Source: Hyphomonadaceae bacterium BRH_c29 (lineage in GTDB: Bacteria; Pseudomonadota; Alphaproteobacteria; Caulobacterales; Hyphomonadaceae). Taken from it: a DNA stretch of 38,768 nt. Below, one piece after another: positions 8,452-17,178 of this stretch. How positions within the stretch are numbered: position 1 is the stretch's first letter; each line of letters starts with the position of its first letter. The DNA is taken from NCBI GenBank assembly GCA_000961695.1, contig LADW01000037.1:1-38768 (forward strand). Reading direction: 5' to 3'. Position numbers and translations under genes: made by a program. The notes under the pieces are model-generated. The model was not told the DNA's origin. It saw only the letters and a program-made list of their open reading frames with translations, and did not search any database.

Positions 8452-9011
8452 ACGAGACACCGAACACGACGCCCGTCTCTCCGCGCCGCGTGCCGCTCTG
8501 GCTGGTCATCTCGCTGATGGCGAACATGGCGTTGGTCGGTCTGGTGGCGGGGCTGCTGCTGCGCACCGGTCCGTCGCAGGTCTTGCCGGGCAGCCGCTCG
8601 CCTGAGCGCTTCGTCTGGGCCTCCCGCGACGATGGCAGCCGGAATGCGATAGAGATGGTGTTCCGCGAAGCCTTCCAGGCATCGGATGCAGAGCGCAAAG
8701 GACGGGAAGAGTCCCGCAAGGCGCTGGCCAACGCCGTGACAGCCGAGCCGTATGATTCCGATGCCGTCCGCAAGGCGTTTGCCGATCTGCGGAAGGCCGA
8801 CGATTCCGTGAATGAAGTGACCCATGAAGCCATGGTGGACCTCTTCGCCACCCTGCCGCTGGAAGATCGCAAGCATATGGCGCGGATTCTCACCCATGGT
8901 CCGGGAGACCGTGGCCGCATGCGCAGGCTGCGCTCTGATGATCGCGGAATGCCCGGCGGCGGTCCTGACGGTCGGATGGATGGCCCACCCCCGCCTGATA
9001 TGGAGCCCTGA
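8448..9011 (+). CDS. membrane-anchored periplasmic sensor of the heavy-metal-sensor/CnrX-CpxP type
   Basis: Protein of 187 residues: a short cytoplasmic start, one membrane segment (about 19-42, LWLVISLMANMALVGLVAGLLL), then a helical periplasmic part. The periplasmic part resembles the Spy/CpxP-like metal-resist family (PF13801): a long charged helix ending in an arginine/aspartate-rich, then glycine/proline-rich tail (RGMPGGGPDG, PPPPDMEP). Members of this family often sense metals or envelope damage for a linked ECF sigma factor, as CnrX does for CnrH/CnrY. The start overlaps the preceding candidate anti-sigma gene by four bases. Only scattered histidines and methionines are present, so metal binding is not demonstrated. 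Confidence 0.75.
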   Translation: MNETPNTTPVSPRRVPLWLVISLMANMALVGLVAGLLLRTGPSQVLPGSRSPERFVWASRDDGSRNAIEMVFREAFQASDAERKGREESRKALANAVTAEPYDSDAVRKAFADLRKADDSVNEVTHEAMVDLFATLPLEDRKHMARILTHGPGDRGRMRRLRSDDRGMPGGGPDGRMDGPPPPDMEP

Positions 9012-9069
9012 TCGGGCTTTCCTTTCTGCCGCTGGCGTTACACACTGGCGCAAAAGGCGGGAGGGCCGG

Positions 9070-10518
9070 ATGAAAGACTACGCAGATTATGACGGGCTGG
9101 GACTGGCAGAGCTGGTTCGCACAAAACAGGTCAGCCCCGCTGAGCTTCTGGAAGCCGCCGTCACGCGCGCAGAGGCCGCGCAGGAAAAGCTGAACTGCTT
9201 CAGCGCGCTCTATCCGGATATTGCCAAAGCCCAATTGGAAGCCGGCACCGGCGACGGCGCGTTCGCGGGCGTCCCCTTCGTCACCAAGGACCTTGCCGTT
9301 CAGGTCAAAGGCGCGCCGCTGACCAATGGCTCGGTGGCGTGGAAGGGCCATGTCGCCACCGGCGACTCCGTGCTCACCCAGCGCTATCGCAAGGTGGGCC
9401 TCGTCTTCTTCGGCCAGACGACCAGCCCGGAATACGGCCTCACCACCACTACCGAATCCACGCTCTACGGCCAGACGCGCAACCCGTGGGATCTGACACG
9501 CACATCCGGCGGCTCGTCCGGCGGGGCCAGCGCAGCGGTGGCAGCGGGCGTGTTGCCCGTAGCGCAGGCGAGCGATGGCGGCGGGTCAATCCGCATTCCA
9601 GCCTCCTGCACCGGCCTGTTCGGCATCAAACCCTCCCGTGGTCTCGTGCCAATGGGGCCGGGGCGTACCGAAGGCTGGAACGGTATGTCGACTGTCCATG
9701 CGGTCAGCCGCAGCGTGCGCGACAGCGCCGCCCTGCTGGATGCCTGCCATGGCCGTGAGACCGGCAGCCGCTATGTCGCCCCCGCGCCGGAGCGCCCCTA
9801 CCTGGAAGACGTGACCCGCGATCCAGGCAAGCTGCGCATCGCGCTATGGCGCAAGGCGCCCAACGGCACGATGCCGGACGCCGACGCTGAGGCAGGCCTC
9901 ATCGCCACCGCGAAACTGCTGGAATCCCTCGGCCATGAAGTGGTCGAGACCGGACCGGAATTCGATGGCGAAGCGCTCGCCAAATACGCCCTGTTCACGA
10001 TCTCTGCGAACATCGCCGCCGCCTTTGACGAGCGCTCCGCGATGCTCGGCCGTCCGGTGCGCCCAGACGAGATGGAGCGGATCACGGCCTCCATGGTCGG
10101 GCTTGGCCGCACGGTGCCGATGGTGGAACTGGCAAGGGCCAACAATCTCTTCAACGCCGTCGCCATCGACTATGAGCAATTCCTTGATGATGGCCGCTTC
10201 GATCTCACCCTGTCGCCAGTCACCCATCGCGCACCGGACAAGCTGGGCACGATGTCGCTGGCCCAGGACGGCGAGGCCATGGGCAAGGCGATTGCCGGCT
10301 TTGGCGCGCATTGCGCCATCTTCAACCAGATCGGCGCGCCGGCCATGTCGGTGCCGCTGCACTGGACGGATGCGACCGAAGACGCAGCAGGCGGCCTGCC
10401 GATTGGCATGATGTTCGGCGGTCGGCTCGGATCTGAAGGCCTGATGTTCCGTCTGGCTGGACAATTGGAACAGGCCCGGCCATGGGCGGGTAAGCGCCCG
10501 CCGCACTGGGTGGGCTGA
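9070..10518 (+). CDS. amidase-signature family amide hydrolase
   Basis: Serine hydrolase of the amidase-signature superfamily (482 residues) that cleaves carboxamide bonds. The Ser-cisSer-Lys triad is complete: K73 in FVTKDLAV, cis-Ser S149 in [10 protein letters not shown] and nucleophile S173 in [11 protein letters not shown]. The rest of the glycine/serine-rich signature (about 145-190, through [10 protein letters not shown]) is intact. General form and length resemble 6-aminohexanoate-cyclic-dimer hydrolase-like and other stand-alone amidases; nothing suggests the GatA subunit of the tRNA amidotransferase, as no gatC or gatB is nearby. ATG 9070 is chosen because the upstream extension lies in the previous gene's sequence. 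The GFA-domain gene follows after 20 bases. The natural substrate is unknown. Confidence 0.9.
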   Translation: MKDYADYDGLGLAELVRTKQVSPAELLEAAVTRAEAAQEKLNCFSALYPDIAKAQLEAGTGDGAFAGVPFVTKDLAVQVKGAPLTNGSVAWKGHVATGDSVLTQRYRKVGLVFFGQTTSPEYGLTTTTESTLYGQTRNPWDLTRTSGGSSGGASAAVAAGVLPVAQASDGGGSIRIPASCTGLFGIKPSRGLVPMGPGRTEGWNGMSTVHAVSRSVRDSAALLDACHGRETGSRYVAPAPERPYLEDVTRDPGKLRIALWRKAPNGTMPDADAEAGLIATAKLLESLGHEVVETGPEFDGEALAKYALFTISANIAAAFDERSAMLGRPVRPDEMERITASMVGLGRTVPMVELARANNLFNAVAIDYEQFLDDGRFDLTLSPVTHRAPDKLGTMSLAQDGEAMGKAIAGFGAHCAIFNQIGAPAMSVPLHWTDATEDAAGGLPIGMMFGGRLGSEGLMFRLAGQLEQARPWAGKRPPHWVG

Positions 10519-10538
10519 ATCAGACGAAACGGAAGACG

Positions 10539-10934
10539 ATGAGTGAGCTGAAAACCCATTTTGGCGGATGCCATTGCGGCGCGGTGAGGTGGGAAGTGGA
10601 TCTGCCCGACGCGTTCGAAGTGGAGGACTGCAATTGCTCCATGTGCGCGATGTCGGGCAACATCCACATCATCGTCCCGTCCAGCCGCTTCCGTCTGACA
10701 CAGGGCAATGACAATCTCGCCGAGTACACGTTCAACACCGGCGCCGCGAAACACCTGTTTTGCCGGACATGCGGGGTGAAGAGTTTCTACATCCCGCGGT
10801 CCAACCCGGATGGGGTGGCCGTCACCTGGCGCTGTATCGACGACTGGCAGGACCTGAAGGTCACCGTGAACAAGTTCGATGGGCAGAACTGGGAACAGCA
10901 CGCCCACACGCTGGTGCATAAGTCGCAGGACTGA
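10539..10934 (+). CDS. GFA-domain zinc protein (glutathione-dependent formaldehyde-activating family)
   Basis: Small Mss4-like zinc protein of 131 residues. The family's seven cysteines are present: C11 and C13 in CHCGAVRW, C31, C33 and C36 in DCNCSMC, C75 and C78 in FCRTCGVKSFY. The founding member was described as speeding the glutathione-formaldehyde adduct reaction, but most relatives, this one included, have unproven roles. It starts 20 bases after the amidase and is probably co-transcribed with it. Its end faces the reverse-strand metallopeptidase gene with only four bases between stop codons. Confidence 0.9.
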   Translation: MSELKTHFGGCHCGAVRWEVDLPDAFEVEDCNCSMCAMSGNIHIIVPSSRFRLTQGNDNLAEYTFNTGAAKHLFCRTCGVKSFYIPRSNPDGVAVTWRCIDDWQDLKVTVNKFDGQNWEQHAHTLVHKSQD

Positions 10935-10938
10935 TCTG

Positions 10939-11343
10939 TCAGTCTGCGGCGTCCAGCAGGCGATGCATCTCCTCGTCAGACCAGCCGAAATGGTGGCCGT
11001 ATTCGTGGATCACGACATGGCTGACCAGTTCGTCCAGCGTCACATCGCCCCGCGCGGCCCATTCGAAGATGATGGGCAGGCGGAACAGGTAGACGAGCGG
11101 CTGCTTAAGCGACGGATAGGTCACGCTCTCATGCGTCAGCGGTACGCCGGAATAGAGGCCGGACAGGTTCAGCGGGTCATCGATCTTCATCTCGTCGAGG
11201 ATCTCGTCCTCGGCAAAGTCTTCAATGATGATACGCACAGCGCTGGCAGCGGCCTGCATATGCTCCGGCAGCAGTTTCAGGCAGGCCTCGGCTGCGTCGA
11301 GTATGTCTTCCGCTGACGGAGCGATGCCCGGAAGCTGGCTCAC
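10939..11343 (-). CDS. zincin-like metallopeptidase family protein
   Basis: Protein of 134 residues in the short zincin-like metallopeptidase family (PF06262 type). The zinc motif is [17 protein letters not shown], with H113, E114 and H117, and D123 as the likely third ligand position. The N-terminal half is acidic and helical. No signal peptide is seen, so it should be cytosolic. It overlaps the preceding YbjQ-like gene by four bases (ATGA-type), so the two form a coupled pair. Substrates for this family are not established. Confidence 0.88.
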   Translation of the reverse strand: MSQLPGIAPSAEDILDAAEACLKLLPEHMQAAASAVRIIIEDFAEDEILDEMKIDDPLNLSGLYSGVPLTHESVTYPSLKQPLVYLFRLPIIFEWAARGDVTLDELVSHVVIHEYGHHFGWSDEEMHRLLDAAD

Positions 11344-11660
11344 GCCAGTGTCACTGCTGTGCCGGAGACCGCCACCATCATCATCGAGCCGCCCTGGCCG
11401 ATGACCGTATAGTCGAACTTCGTGCCGACAATGGCGTTCGCGCCCAGCTTGCGGGCTTCCTCGATCATCTCCGCCAGTGCCCCATCGCGCGTCTCGCGCA
11501 GCGTGCTCTCATAGGCATTCGAGCGCCCGCCGACGATATTGGTAAAGCTGGCGAGAATATCCTTGCCAATATGTGCCCCAACCACGACCTCGCCACAAAC
11601 GACGCCGAGGTATTTCGTGATCTCATGGCCCTGAACAGTGGGCGTGGTCGTGATGAGCAT
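11340..11660 (-). CDS. YbjQ family (UPF0145) protein
   Basis: Protein of 106 residues matching the YbjQ/heavy-metal-binding-domain family (PF01906). Typical features are the opening [18 protein letters not shown], the central [19 protein letters not shown] and the later [16 protein letters not shown]. Members form pentameric rings, but a biochemical role has not been proven. No signal peptide is present. It lies 77 bases downstream of mutB on the same strand and overlaps the metallopeptidase gene that follows. Confidence 0.92.
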   Translation of the reverse strand: MLITTTPTVQGHEITKYLGVVCGEVVVGAHIGKDILASFTNIVGGRSNAYESTLRETRDGALAEMIEEARKLGANAIVGTKFDYTVIGQGGSMMMVAVSGTAVTLA

Positions 11661-11736
11661 GGTGTGCGGCTCCTGTCAGATTTCCGTTACTGGAAATATG
11701 GGGAGACCCGCGCCGCCATGGAAGGCCTGATTGCGC

Positions 11737-13878
11737 TTATTCCGCCTCATCTGTCAGCAATTCCAGCATCTTCAGCGCGCTGTCGGCGATGACGGTGCCG
11801 GGCGGGAAGATGGCGGAGGCCCCGGCGGCGTAAAGCGCGTCGAAATCCTGTTGCGGGATCACACCGCCCACGATGATGCGGGCGTTCGCGGCGCCTTCAT
11901 TGCCGAGCGCGCGCTTCAGTTCCGGCACCAGCGTGAGGTGGCCGGCGGCGAGCGATGAGGCGGCGACAATGTCGACCTCTGCCTTGCGGGCGTCGGCGGC
12001 GGCTTCTTCCGGCGTCTGGAACAGAGGACCGATGACGACCTCCCAGCCAAGGTCCATCAGCGCAGAGGCGACGACCTTTTGGCCACGGTCGTGCCCGTCC
12101 TGACCCATCTTGGCGATGTAGACTTTCGGGCGTCGGCCATGCTTCTTCTCAAATGCTGCGGCGAGGCTGACGGCCGCTTCGGCCTTGTCATTGCCCTTCA
12201 CGCCGCCGCCATAGACGCCTTTGATGGAGCGGATGACGGCCTGGTGGCGGCCCTGGCTGCGTTCGACGGCTTCGGAGATTTCGCCCACGGTCGCCTTGGC
12301 GCGCGCGGCGTCTACGGCCAGCGCGAGCAGGTTGCCTTCGGTGCCTGCAGCGGCCTTGGCGATGGCGTCGAGCTTTGCCGTCACTTCGGCTTCGTTGCGT
12401 TCGGCTTTCAGGCGCGCCAGCTTGTCGAGCTGCATCTTGCGCACGGCGGCATTGTCGACCTTCAGCACGGGGACGTCTTCGTCTTCGTCCAGCAGGAACT
12501 TGTTGACGCCCACAACCGTTTGCGTGCCGCTGTCGATACGGGCTTGCGTGTTGGCGGCGGCTTCTTCGATGCGGAGCTTCGGCAGGCCTTCCTCGATGGC
12601 CTTGGCCATGCCACCCATCTTCTCGACTTCCTCGATATGGGCGAGGGCCTTGGCGGCGAGGTCGTGCGTCAGGCGCTCAACATAGTATGAGCCACCCCAC
12701 ATATCGATGGTCTGGCAGGCGCCGGCTTCCTGTTGCAGGAAAAGCTGTGTGTTGCGGCTGATCCGGGCGGAGAAGTCCGTCGGCAGGGCGAGGGCCTCGT
12801 CGAAGCTGTTGGTGTGCAGCGATTGCGTCTGGCCGCCCGTGGCGGCGATGGCCTCAAGGCAGGTGCGGATGACGTTGTTGTAAACGTCCTGTGCCGTCAG
12901 TGACCAGCCGGAGGTCTGCGAGTGCGTCCGCAGGCTGAGGGATTTCGGGTTTTTCGGATTGAAATTCTCTTTGACGAGCTTCGCCCAGAGCAGGCGCGCG
13001 GCGCGCATCTTGGCGACTTCCATGAACGTGTTCATGCCAATCGCCCAGAAGAAGGAAAGGCGCGGCGCGAACGCGTCCACGTCGAGGCCGGCGGCGACAC
13101 CGGCGCGGAGATATTCGATGCCATCCGCCAGTGTATAGGCCAGTTCAAGGTCTGCCGTCGCACCCGCTTCCTGCATGTGATAGCCGGAAATCGAGATCGA
13201 GTTGTATTTCGGCATGTTCTGCGACGTATAGGCGAAAATGTCCGAAATGATCCGCATCGACGGCTTGGGCGGATAGATATAGGTGTTCCGCACCATGAAT
13301 TCTTTGAGGATGTCGTTCTGGATCGTGCCTGCCAGCTTGTCCGGCGTGACGCCCTGTTCCTCAGCGGCGGCAATATAGAGCGCGAGGATCGGCAGAACCG
13401 CGCCGTTCATCGTCATGGAGACAGACATCTTGTCCAGCGGAATGCCGGAGAACAGCGTGCGCATGTCATAGATCGAGTCGATGGCAACGCCCGCCATGCC
13501 CACATCACCCGTCACGCGCACATGGTCGGAATCATATCCCCGGTGCGTCGCAAGGTCGAAGGCGACCGAGAGGCCCTTTTGCCCGGCGGCCAGGTTGCGG
13601 CGATAGAAGGCGTTGGAGTCTTCTGCGGTGGAGAAGCCCGCATACTGACGGATTGTCCAGGGCTGGTTGGTGTACATGGTCGGGTATGGCCCGCGCCCGA
13701 ATGGTGCCAGGCCCGGATAATCGTCGAGCGAGTCAATGCCTGCGCGGTCTTCAGCGGTGAAGGCGGTCTTCACCGGAATGCCTTCCGGCGTATCCCATGC
13801 CTCGCCGGTCTTTGCGGCAGGGTGCGCCGCATGCGGCGTGCCAAGGTCGAGTTTTGTGAAGTCAGGGAACTGGGTCAT
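11737..13878 (-). CDS. mutB: methylmalonyl-CoA mutase, large (B12-binding) subunit
   Basis: Adenosylcobalamin-dependent mutase converting (R)-methylmalonyl-CoA to succinyl-CoA, the last step of propionate, odd-chain and branched-chain breakdown. The product has 713 residues: a TIM-barrel substrate domain (about 40-400, including [17 protein letters not shown] and [13 protein letters not shown]) and a C-terminal cobalamin domain. The DxHxxG motif in [11 protein letters not shown] places the cobalt-ligand histidine at H596. I start at ATG 13878 because GGAGACG precedes it at 13884-13890; the longer frame from 13905 has no such site. The start overlaps the stop of the 116-residue gene upstream (ATGA), so translation is coupled. 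No meaB chaperone or epimerase gene is in the window. Confidence 0.96.
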   Translation of the reverse strand: MTQFPDFTKLDLGTPHAAHPAAKTGEAWDTPEGIPVKTAFTAEDRAGIDSLDDYPGLAPFGRGPYPTMYTNQPWTIRQYAGFSTAEDSNAFYRRNLAAGQKGLSVAFDLATHRGYDSDHVRVTGDVGMAGVAIDSIYDMRTLFSGIPLDKMSVSMTMNGAVLPILALYIAAAEEQGVTPDKLAGTIQNDILKEFMVRNTYIYPPKPSMRIISDIFAYTSQNMPKYNSISISGYHMQEAGATADLELAYTLADGIEYLRAGVAAGLDVDAFAPRLSFFWAIGMNTFMEVAKMRAARLLWAKLVKENFNPKNPKSLSLRTHSQTSGWSLTAQDVYNNVIRTCLEAIAATGGQTQSLHTNSFDEALALPTDFSARISRNTQLFLQQEAGACQTIDMWGGSYYVERLTHDLAAKALAHIEEVEKMGGMAKAIEEGLPKLRIEEAAANTQARIDSGTQTVVGVNKFLLDEDEDVPVLKVDNAAVRKMQLDKLARLKAERNEAEVTAKLDAIAKAAAGTEGNLLALAVDAARAKATVGEISEAVERSQGRHQAVIRSIKGVYGGGVKGNDKAEAAVSLAAAFEKKHGRRPKVYIAKMGQDGHDRGQKVVASALMDLGWEVVIGPLFQTPEEAAADARKAEVDIVAASSLAAGHLTLVPELKRALGNEGAANARIIVGGVIPQQDFDALYAAGASAIFPPGTVIADSALKMLELLTDEAE

Positions 13879-14225
13879 TGGGACGTCTCCAGATTCGCCG
13901 TCCATTCGGAAGTCGGGTGTTTCAGTACGAGGATTTCATCGGATGTGGCCACATAGGGCTGTCCGTTCTGGCCGACGGCGCCAAATGTGAGGGCAGACCC
14001 GTCTTGCGACCATTGGGCCTGCAGGACGATGACAGACACCTTGTCTCCGTCCTCGGTGGTGAAAATGGCCGGCAGGGGGCACGCTTCCAGCGCGGCGTCG
14101 CCTGCGGTTGCGTTCACAGAAGCGAATGTGGCGCGGTTCTCGCGGACGTCTTGCAGCACAGCCGGACGCCCTTTCACGCAAGGATGGGTTTCCCAGTTGT
14201 CGGGGGTGAATTCAAGCATGATCAC
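13875..14225 (-). CDS. unrecognised 116-residue protein inside the mutase operon
   Basis: Soluble-looking protein of 116 residues with no signal peptide, membrane segment or motif I recognise. It is rich in beta-prone stretches ([21 protein letters not shown]) and has two cysteines in its first half. GTG 14225 is taken as start because GGAG lies eight bases upstream; ATG 14219 is the alternative. The stop overlaps the mutB start by four bases, so it is real and co-translated with mutB. It may be an accessory factor of the mutase or a passenger; nothing in the sequence decides. Confidence 0.75.
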   Translation of the reverse strand: MIMLEFTPDNWETHPCVKGRPAVLQDVRENRATFASVNATAGDAALEACPLPAIFTTEDGDKVSVIVLQAQWSQDGSALTFGAVGQNGQPYVATSDEILVLKHPTSEWTANLETSQ

Positions 14226-14251
14226 AGGCTCAGCTCCGTTTGGGTCATCTC

Positions 14252-14731
14252 TTATCCTTCCGTGCGCGCACAGACGGTGTGGCTCGTCTTGTCGTGCATG
14301 GCGAGTTCGTCTGCCGTCAGGCGGTCGATCGTGAACGTGTATCCGACAGCATCCAGCGTTTGTTGCGCGAATTTGGCCAGGTCTTCATCACTATAGGGAA
14401 CACCATCCAGCGATGCGGAATGGAAAGTGATTTCCTTGTAGATCGCGATGAACTGGTCCTTCGGGGTGGTCAGCTTGCCAGAGCCGGTGAAGTTGAAGAC
14501 GAACTCTCCGGTTTCGAGCTGGCCGTTCGCGTCGGCATTCACCATGAACCGGCCTGCAGGTTCCACTGTCAGGTCAAAATCCATGATTTCGTAGGGCGTT
14601 GGCTGCAATTCATGACAGCGCCATGTACCAACCACTTCCGGGTTGGGCTTTTTGGCGCAGGCGACAGGAACGGCGAGCAGCAATGCTGCCAGCCCCATCG
14701 AAGCAAGTGTCTGTCCGGGCATCTTGCGCAC
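14252..14731 (-). CDS. unrecognised secreted protein or lipoprotein between mutA and mutB
   Basis: Protein of 159 residues. The N-terminus is a clear export signal (basic MRKMPGQ, then a hydrophobic core to about residue 22) ending in VPVAC, so C25 could be lipidated, though proline at -3 is atypical for a lipobox. The mature part looks like a small beta-rich domain (VVGTWRCHELQPTPYEI, FDLTVEPAGRFMVNADANG). It starts only three bases after the mutA stop and ends 26 bases before the 116-residue gene. An exported protein in the middle of a cytosolic mutase operon is odd. Confidence 0.75.
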   Translation of the reverse strand: MRKMPGQTLASMGLAALLLAVPVACAKKPNPEVVGTWRCHELQPTPYEIMDFDLTVEPAGRFMVNADANGQLETGEFVFNFTGSGKLTTPKDQFIAIYKEITFHSASLDGVPYSDEDLAKFAQQTLDAVGYTFTIDRLTADELAMHDKTSHTVCARTEG

Positions 14732-14734
14732 GGC

Positions 14735-16639
14735 CTAAAGACCCAGTTCGGCTTGGGCGAGTTTCAGCGCGTGCAGCACGTCGCAGCCCATGAAGACCTG
14801 CGAGTCTATGCCGCTGCCTTCGTGCTTGCCGGCGATCCAGACATGTTGCGCGCCGGCGGCCTTGAGGGCCTGGGCGGTTGCATCAGCTTCCTCGGCATAG
14901 CGTGCGTCGCTTCCGCAGATGCAGGCGATGCGGCAGCCGGATGCCTTGAACGCGGCGGCGGCCTCTGCAGCCGATTGTGGCGGCACAGGCGCTTCCTTCG
15001 CAGCGAGGCCACCAGCAGCGAACAGGTTGCGGGTAAAGTCCGCCCGCGCGGTGAACTCTGCCAGCGGGCCGAGTGTTGCGAGGAAGATGGCCGGGGCCTT
15101 CGCCGCGGCGGCGGCCTTGTCACGCAGGGCTTCAAAGTCTGCACCGAGACGAATAGGTGTCAGCGCTTCGGCGGTGGCGTCGTCGCCCGTGGGCGGCAGC
15201 TCGGGCACGAGGGCTTGCAGCGCTTCGTCGTCGAGCATGGCGCCCGCGCGCACGTGCGCCGCGTCAGCGACGGGTGCGGAGATCTCTTCCAGCAGCGGGA
15301 ATTCCGACACGCCTGTGATCGGGATCTTGCGCTTGCCAATATCCTTGGCGCGCGCGTCACGCTTGGCTTTCACGCGGGCCTGGAAGGCGCCGGACAGGAG
15401 CGAGGCAGCGAACCCGCCTTCGCCCTCAATGGCCTGGAACTCTGCCCAGGCGGCTTCGGCCAGTTCGTTTGCGAACGTCTCGGTGAACCATGCGCCGCCG
15501 GTCGGGTCTGCGACGCGGCCGAGCTGGCTTTCCTCCATGGCGATCAGCTGTGTGTTGCGCGCAATGCGGCGGCCGAGTTCTTCCGGTGTGCCGAGCGGCT
15601 CGTTGAACGGACGAATGGTCATGATGTCCGCCCCGCCAACCGCGCCGGCAAAAGCGGCGGCCGTGCCGCGCAGCATGTTGGTCCACGCGTCATAACGCGT
15701 CAGCATGCGGGCAGAGCTGTAGCCCTGCAGGCGCATCGGCGTCGCTGTCAGGCCAAGCGCCTCTTCCACACGCGCCCAGAGACGGCGGGCGGCGCGCAGC
15801 TTGGCAACGCCGATGCCGTAATTGGCGTCCAGCGCCAGGCAGAAGATTGTCTTCGCAGCGGCTGTGGCGATATCCAGGTGCGGCGCGAGACGGCGCAGCG
15901 TATCGACCGCCGAGGCGATCAGCGCGGCCAGTTCCTGTGCCTCCGATCCCCCGGCTTCGTGCACAGCGCGCGCGTCGATCCGGAAGAGGTTCGATGCCGG
16001 GTATTTCGCCACCAGCACTTTGCCCAGCATTCCGGCTTCGGTGAAGGCCCCATCAAGACCGCTGGCCAGCGTGCCGGTACGGGCAAGGGCGCCCAGCGGG
16101 TCCATGTTGTAGTCGAGCTTCGCGTCGGCCTTGTTGCGTGCCCATTCAGCCAGCAGGGCGGCTTCGCGTGTCCCAGACGTCATGACCGGATCCAGCGCAA
16201 CACCGGCAATCGACGCGTCAACGCCGGTCAGCGTCAGATCAAAGTCCAGCACGCTCATGGCCTGGACGCCATTCCGGCCGGTCGCATCGACGCTCAGTTC
16301 GATCGAGCTGACGCCGCGCTCAAGGTCGCGCAGGATTTCGTCATGCGTCTGTTCGAGCGAGGCATGGGTAAAGGCCTGGCGGATATCCCAGGGCAGCCAT
16401 GGGTTCGGCGCCGCTGTGGCTCCGCGCAGATACGGCGCCGCGCCGGGCGTTCCCAGCGGGTCTGTGGAGGCCGGAAAGTCGCTCTCGCGGTAGAGCGGGC
16501 GGATCTTCAGCCCATCTGCCGTGGTGCGGGTGATTGCATCGAGGCCGCGGCCCTTCAGGGCCTTTTCGACCGAAGCCATCCATTCGGCTTCAGTGGCGTC
16601 CGGGAAAGTGCTCGAGAGCGGGAGGATATGGTCTGACAT
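14735..16639 (-). CDS. mutA: methylmalonyl-CoA mutase, small subunit
   Basis: Non-catalytic partner subunit of the heterodimeric mutase, 634 residues. It parallels MutB over the barrel (for example TSGTREAALLAEWARNKADA and TIRPFNEPLGTPEELGRRIARNTQ). Its C-terminal domain keeps the flavodoxin-like fold outline (ACICGSDARYAEEAD, HVWIAGK) but lacks DxHxxG, so it cannot bind cobalamin, as expected for the small subunit. ATG 16639 gives the usual N-terminus; a TTG at 16669 would extend it by 10 residues. No good ribosome-binding site precedes either. It heads the operon mutA - secreted protein - 116-residue gene - mutB. I saw no cobalamin riboswitch in the 121 bases upstream. Confidence 0.94.
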   Translation of the reverse strand: MSDHILPLSSTFPDATEAEWMASVEKALKGRGLDAITRTTADGLKIRPLYRESDFPASTDPLGTPGAAPYLRGATAAPNPWLPWDIRQAFTHASLEQTHDEILRDLERGVSSIELSVDATGRNGVQAMSVLDFDLTLTGVDASIAGVALDPVMTSGTREAALLAEWARNKADAKLDYNMDPLGALARTGTLASGLDGAFTEAGMLGKVLVAKYPASNLFRIDARAVHEAGGSEAQELAALIASAVDTLRRLAPHLDIATAAAKTIFCLALDANYGIGVAKLRAARRLWARVEEALGLTATPMRLQGYSSARMLTRYDAWTNMLRGTAAAFAGAVGGADIMTIRPFNEPLGTPEELGRRIARNTQLIAMEESQLGRVADPTGGAWFTETFANELAEAAWAEFQAIEGEGGFAASLLSGAFQARVKAKRDARAKDIGKRKIPITGVSEFPLLEEISAPVADAAHVRAGAMLDDEALQALVPELPPTGDDATAEALTPIRLGADFEALRDKAAAAAKAPAIFLATLGPLAEFTARADFTRNLFAAGGLAAKEAPVPPQSAAEAAAAFKASGCRIACICGSDARYAEEADATAQALKAAGAQHVWIAGKHEGSGIDSQVFMGCDVLHALKLAQAELGL

Positions 16640-16654
16640 GGTGGGAGTTATTGG

Positions 16655-16671
16655 CGCAAAGCTCTGCAAAA
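16655..16671. promoter_or_regulatory. weak TTTGCAAA-like half-sites upstream of mutA
   Basis: Two GCAAA cores at 16656-16660 and 16666-16670, the second within TCTGCAAA (7 of 8 to TTTGCAAA). That motif is used by RamB/PccR-type regulators of propionate and acetate genes. The cores are 10 bases apart rather than the 12 I recall for PccR, so the match is partial. Confidence 0.2.
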
Positions 16672-16705
16672 GTGAACCATTTCCTTGGCGTCATAACGTA
16701 ACGGC

Positions 16706-16711
16706 TTGACC
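16706..16711 (+). promoter_or_regulatory. possible -35 element (TTGACC) of the 114-residue gene
   Basis: TTGACC at 16706-16711 matches the -35 consensus at five of six positions. The region 17-18 bases downstream (16729-16735) is a poor -10 and overlaps the Fur-like palindrome. Confidence 0.35.
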
Positions 16712-16730
16712 TGTTCCTCAAATGGTGAGA

Positions 16731-16747
16731 TTGAGAACCATTCGCAA
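16731..16747. promoter_or_regulatory. Fur-box-like palindrome
   Basis: TTGAGAAC-C-ATTCGCAA: two 8-base arms around a central C, matching as an inverted repeat at 6 of 8 positions. It closely resembles the iron-box form TTGCGAATnATTCGCAA. It lies between a TTGACC hexamer and the AAGGAG ribosome-binding site (16749-16754) of the 114-residue gene, where a bound repressor would block transcription. Confidence 0.5.
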
Positions 16748-16760
16748 TAAGGAGAAGTCG

Positions 16761-17105
16761 ATGCGACAGGCAGGCGCGGTTTTGAAACTCATCACATGCG
16801 ATGGATCCTCGAATTTCGATACAGACAGGCTTGGCGCGCGCAGCGTGGACGCGGAGCAGGAAGGGCGTGCGGGATCAAAACCGGCGGACACGCCCGCCCC
16901 GCGTGATCTGCCGCATGACAAGGGCGATGCGGCCCGCGGCGCGCGCCACGACCTGCTGAAGGACTGGATGGGCTCGCACACGCGTATCCTCGGCTTCTGG
17001 CTCGACCGGCTGCTGGAGGAGGGCGACGATGCCGAGCTTGTCTCCATGATCCACCGCCAGCATGCCTGGCTATCCATGATGCAGGTCCGGATGGAGCGCG
17101 GCTGA
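16761..17105 (+). CDS. unrecognised 114-residue protein, probably iron-regulated
   Basis: I do not recognise this protein. It has 114 residues, no signal peptide and no membrane segment. The N-terminal half is hydrophilic and probably disordered (acidic and basic residues alternate, with PADTPAPRDLPHDKGD), and the C-terminal half is a probable pair of amphipathic helices (about 62-110: HDLLKDWMGSHTRILGFWL, then AELVSMIHRQHAWLSMMQ) with four histidines. ATG 16761 is fixed by AAGGAG at 16749-16754. The Fur-box-like palindrome sits directly upstream. It diverges from mutA and is followed 73 bases later by the carboxymuconolactone-decarboxylase-family gene. Confidence 0.7.
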   Translation: MRQAGAVLKLITCDGSSNFDTDRLGARSVDAEQEGRAGSKPADTPAPRDLPHDKGDAARGARHDLLKDWMGSHTRILGFWLDRLLEEGDDAELVSMIHRQHAWLSMMQVRMERG

Positions 17106-17178
17106 CGCGGCGTTCCACTTGCCGCGCGGCGCTGAGGCGGCTTTAGTTTCCGGAGAGAAAAGACCGGGAAGGAAAGCC

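Noticed and set aside
9070..10518. GatA subunit of aspartyl/glutamyl-tRNA amidotransferase
   Set aside because: The amidase triad fits but gatB and gatC are absent and the outer parts fit stand-alone amidases better.
14240..16636. 798-residue open frame on the forward strand opposite mutA
   Set aside because: Shadow of mutA; no family features, no ribosome-binding site, composition typical of antisense reading.
16640..16760. Cobalamin riboswitch upstream of mutA
   Set aside because: The gap is only about 120 bases and no B12-box-like sequence or suitable stems were seen.
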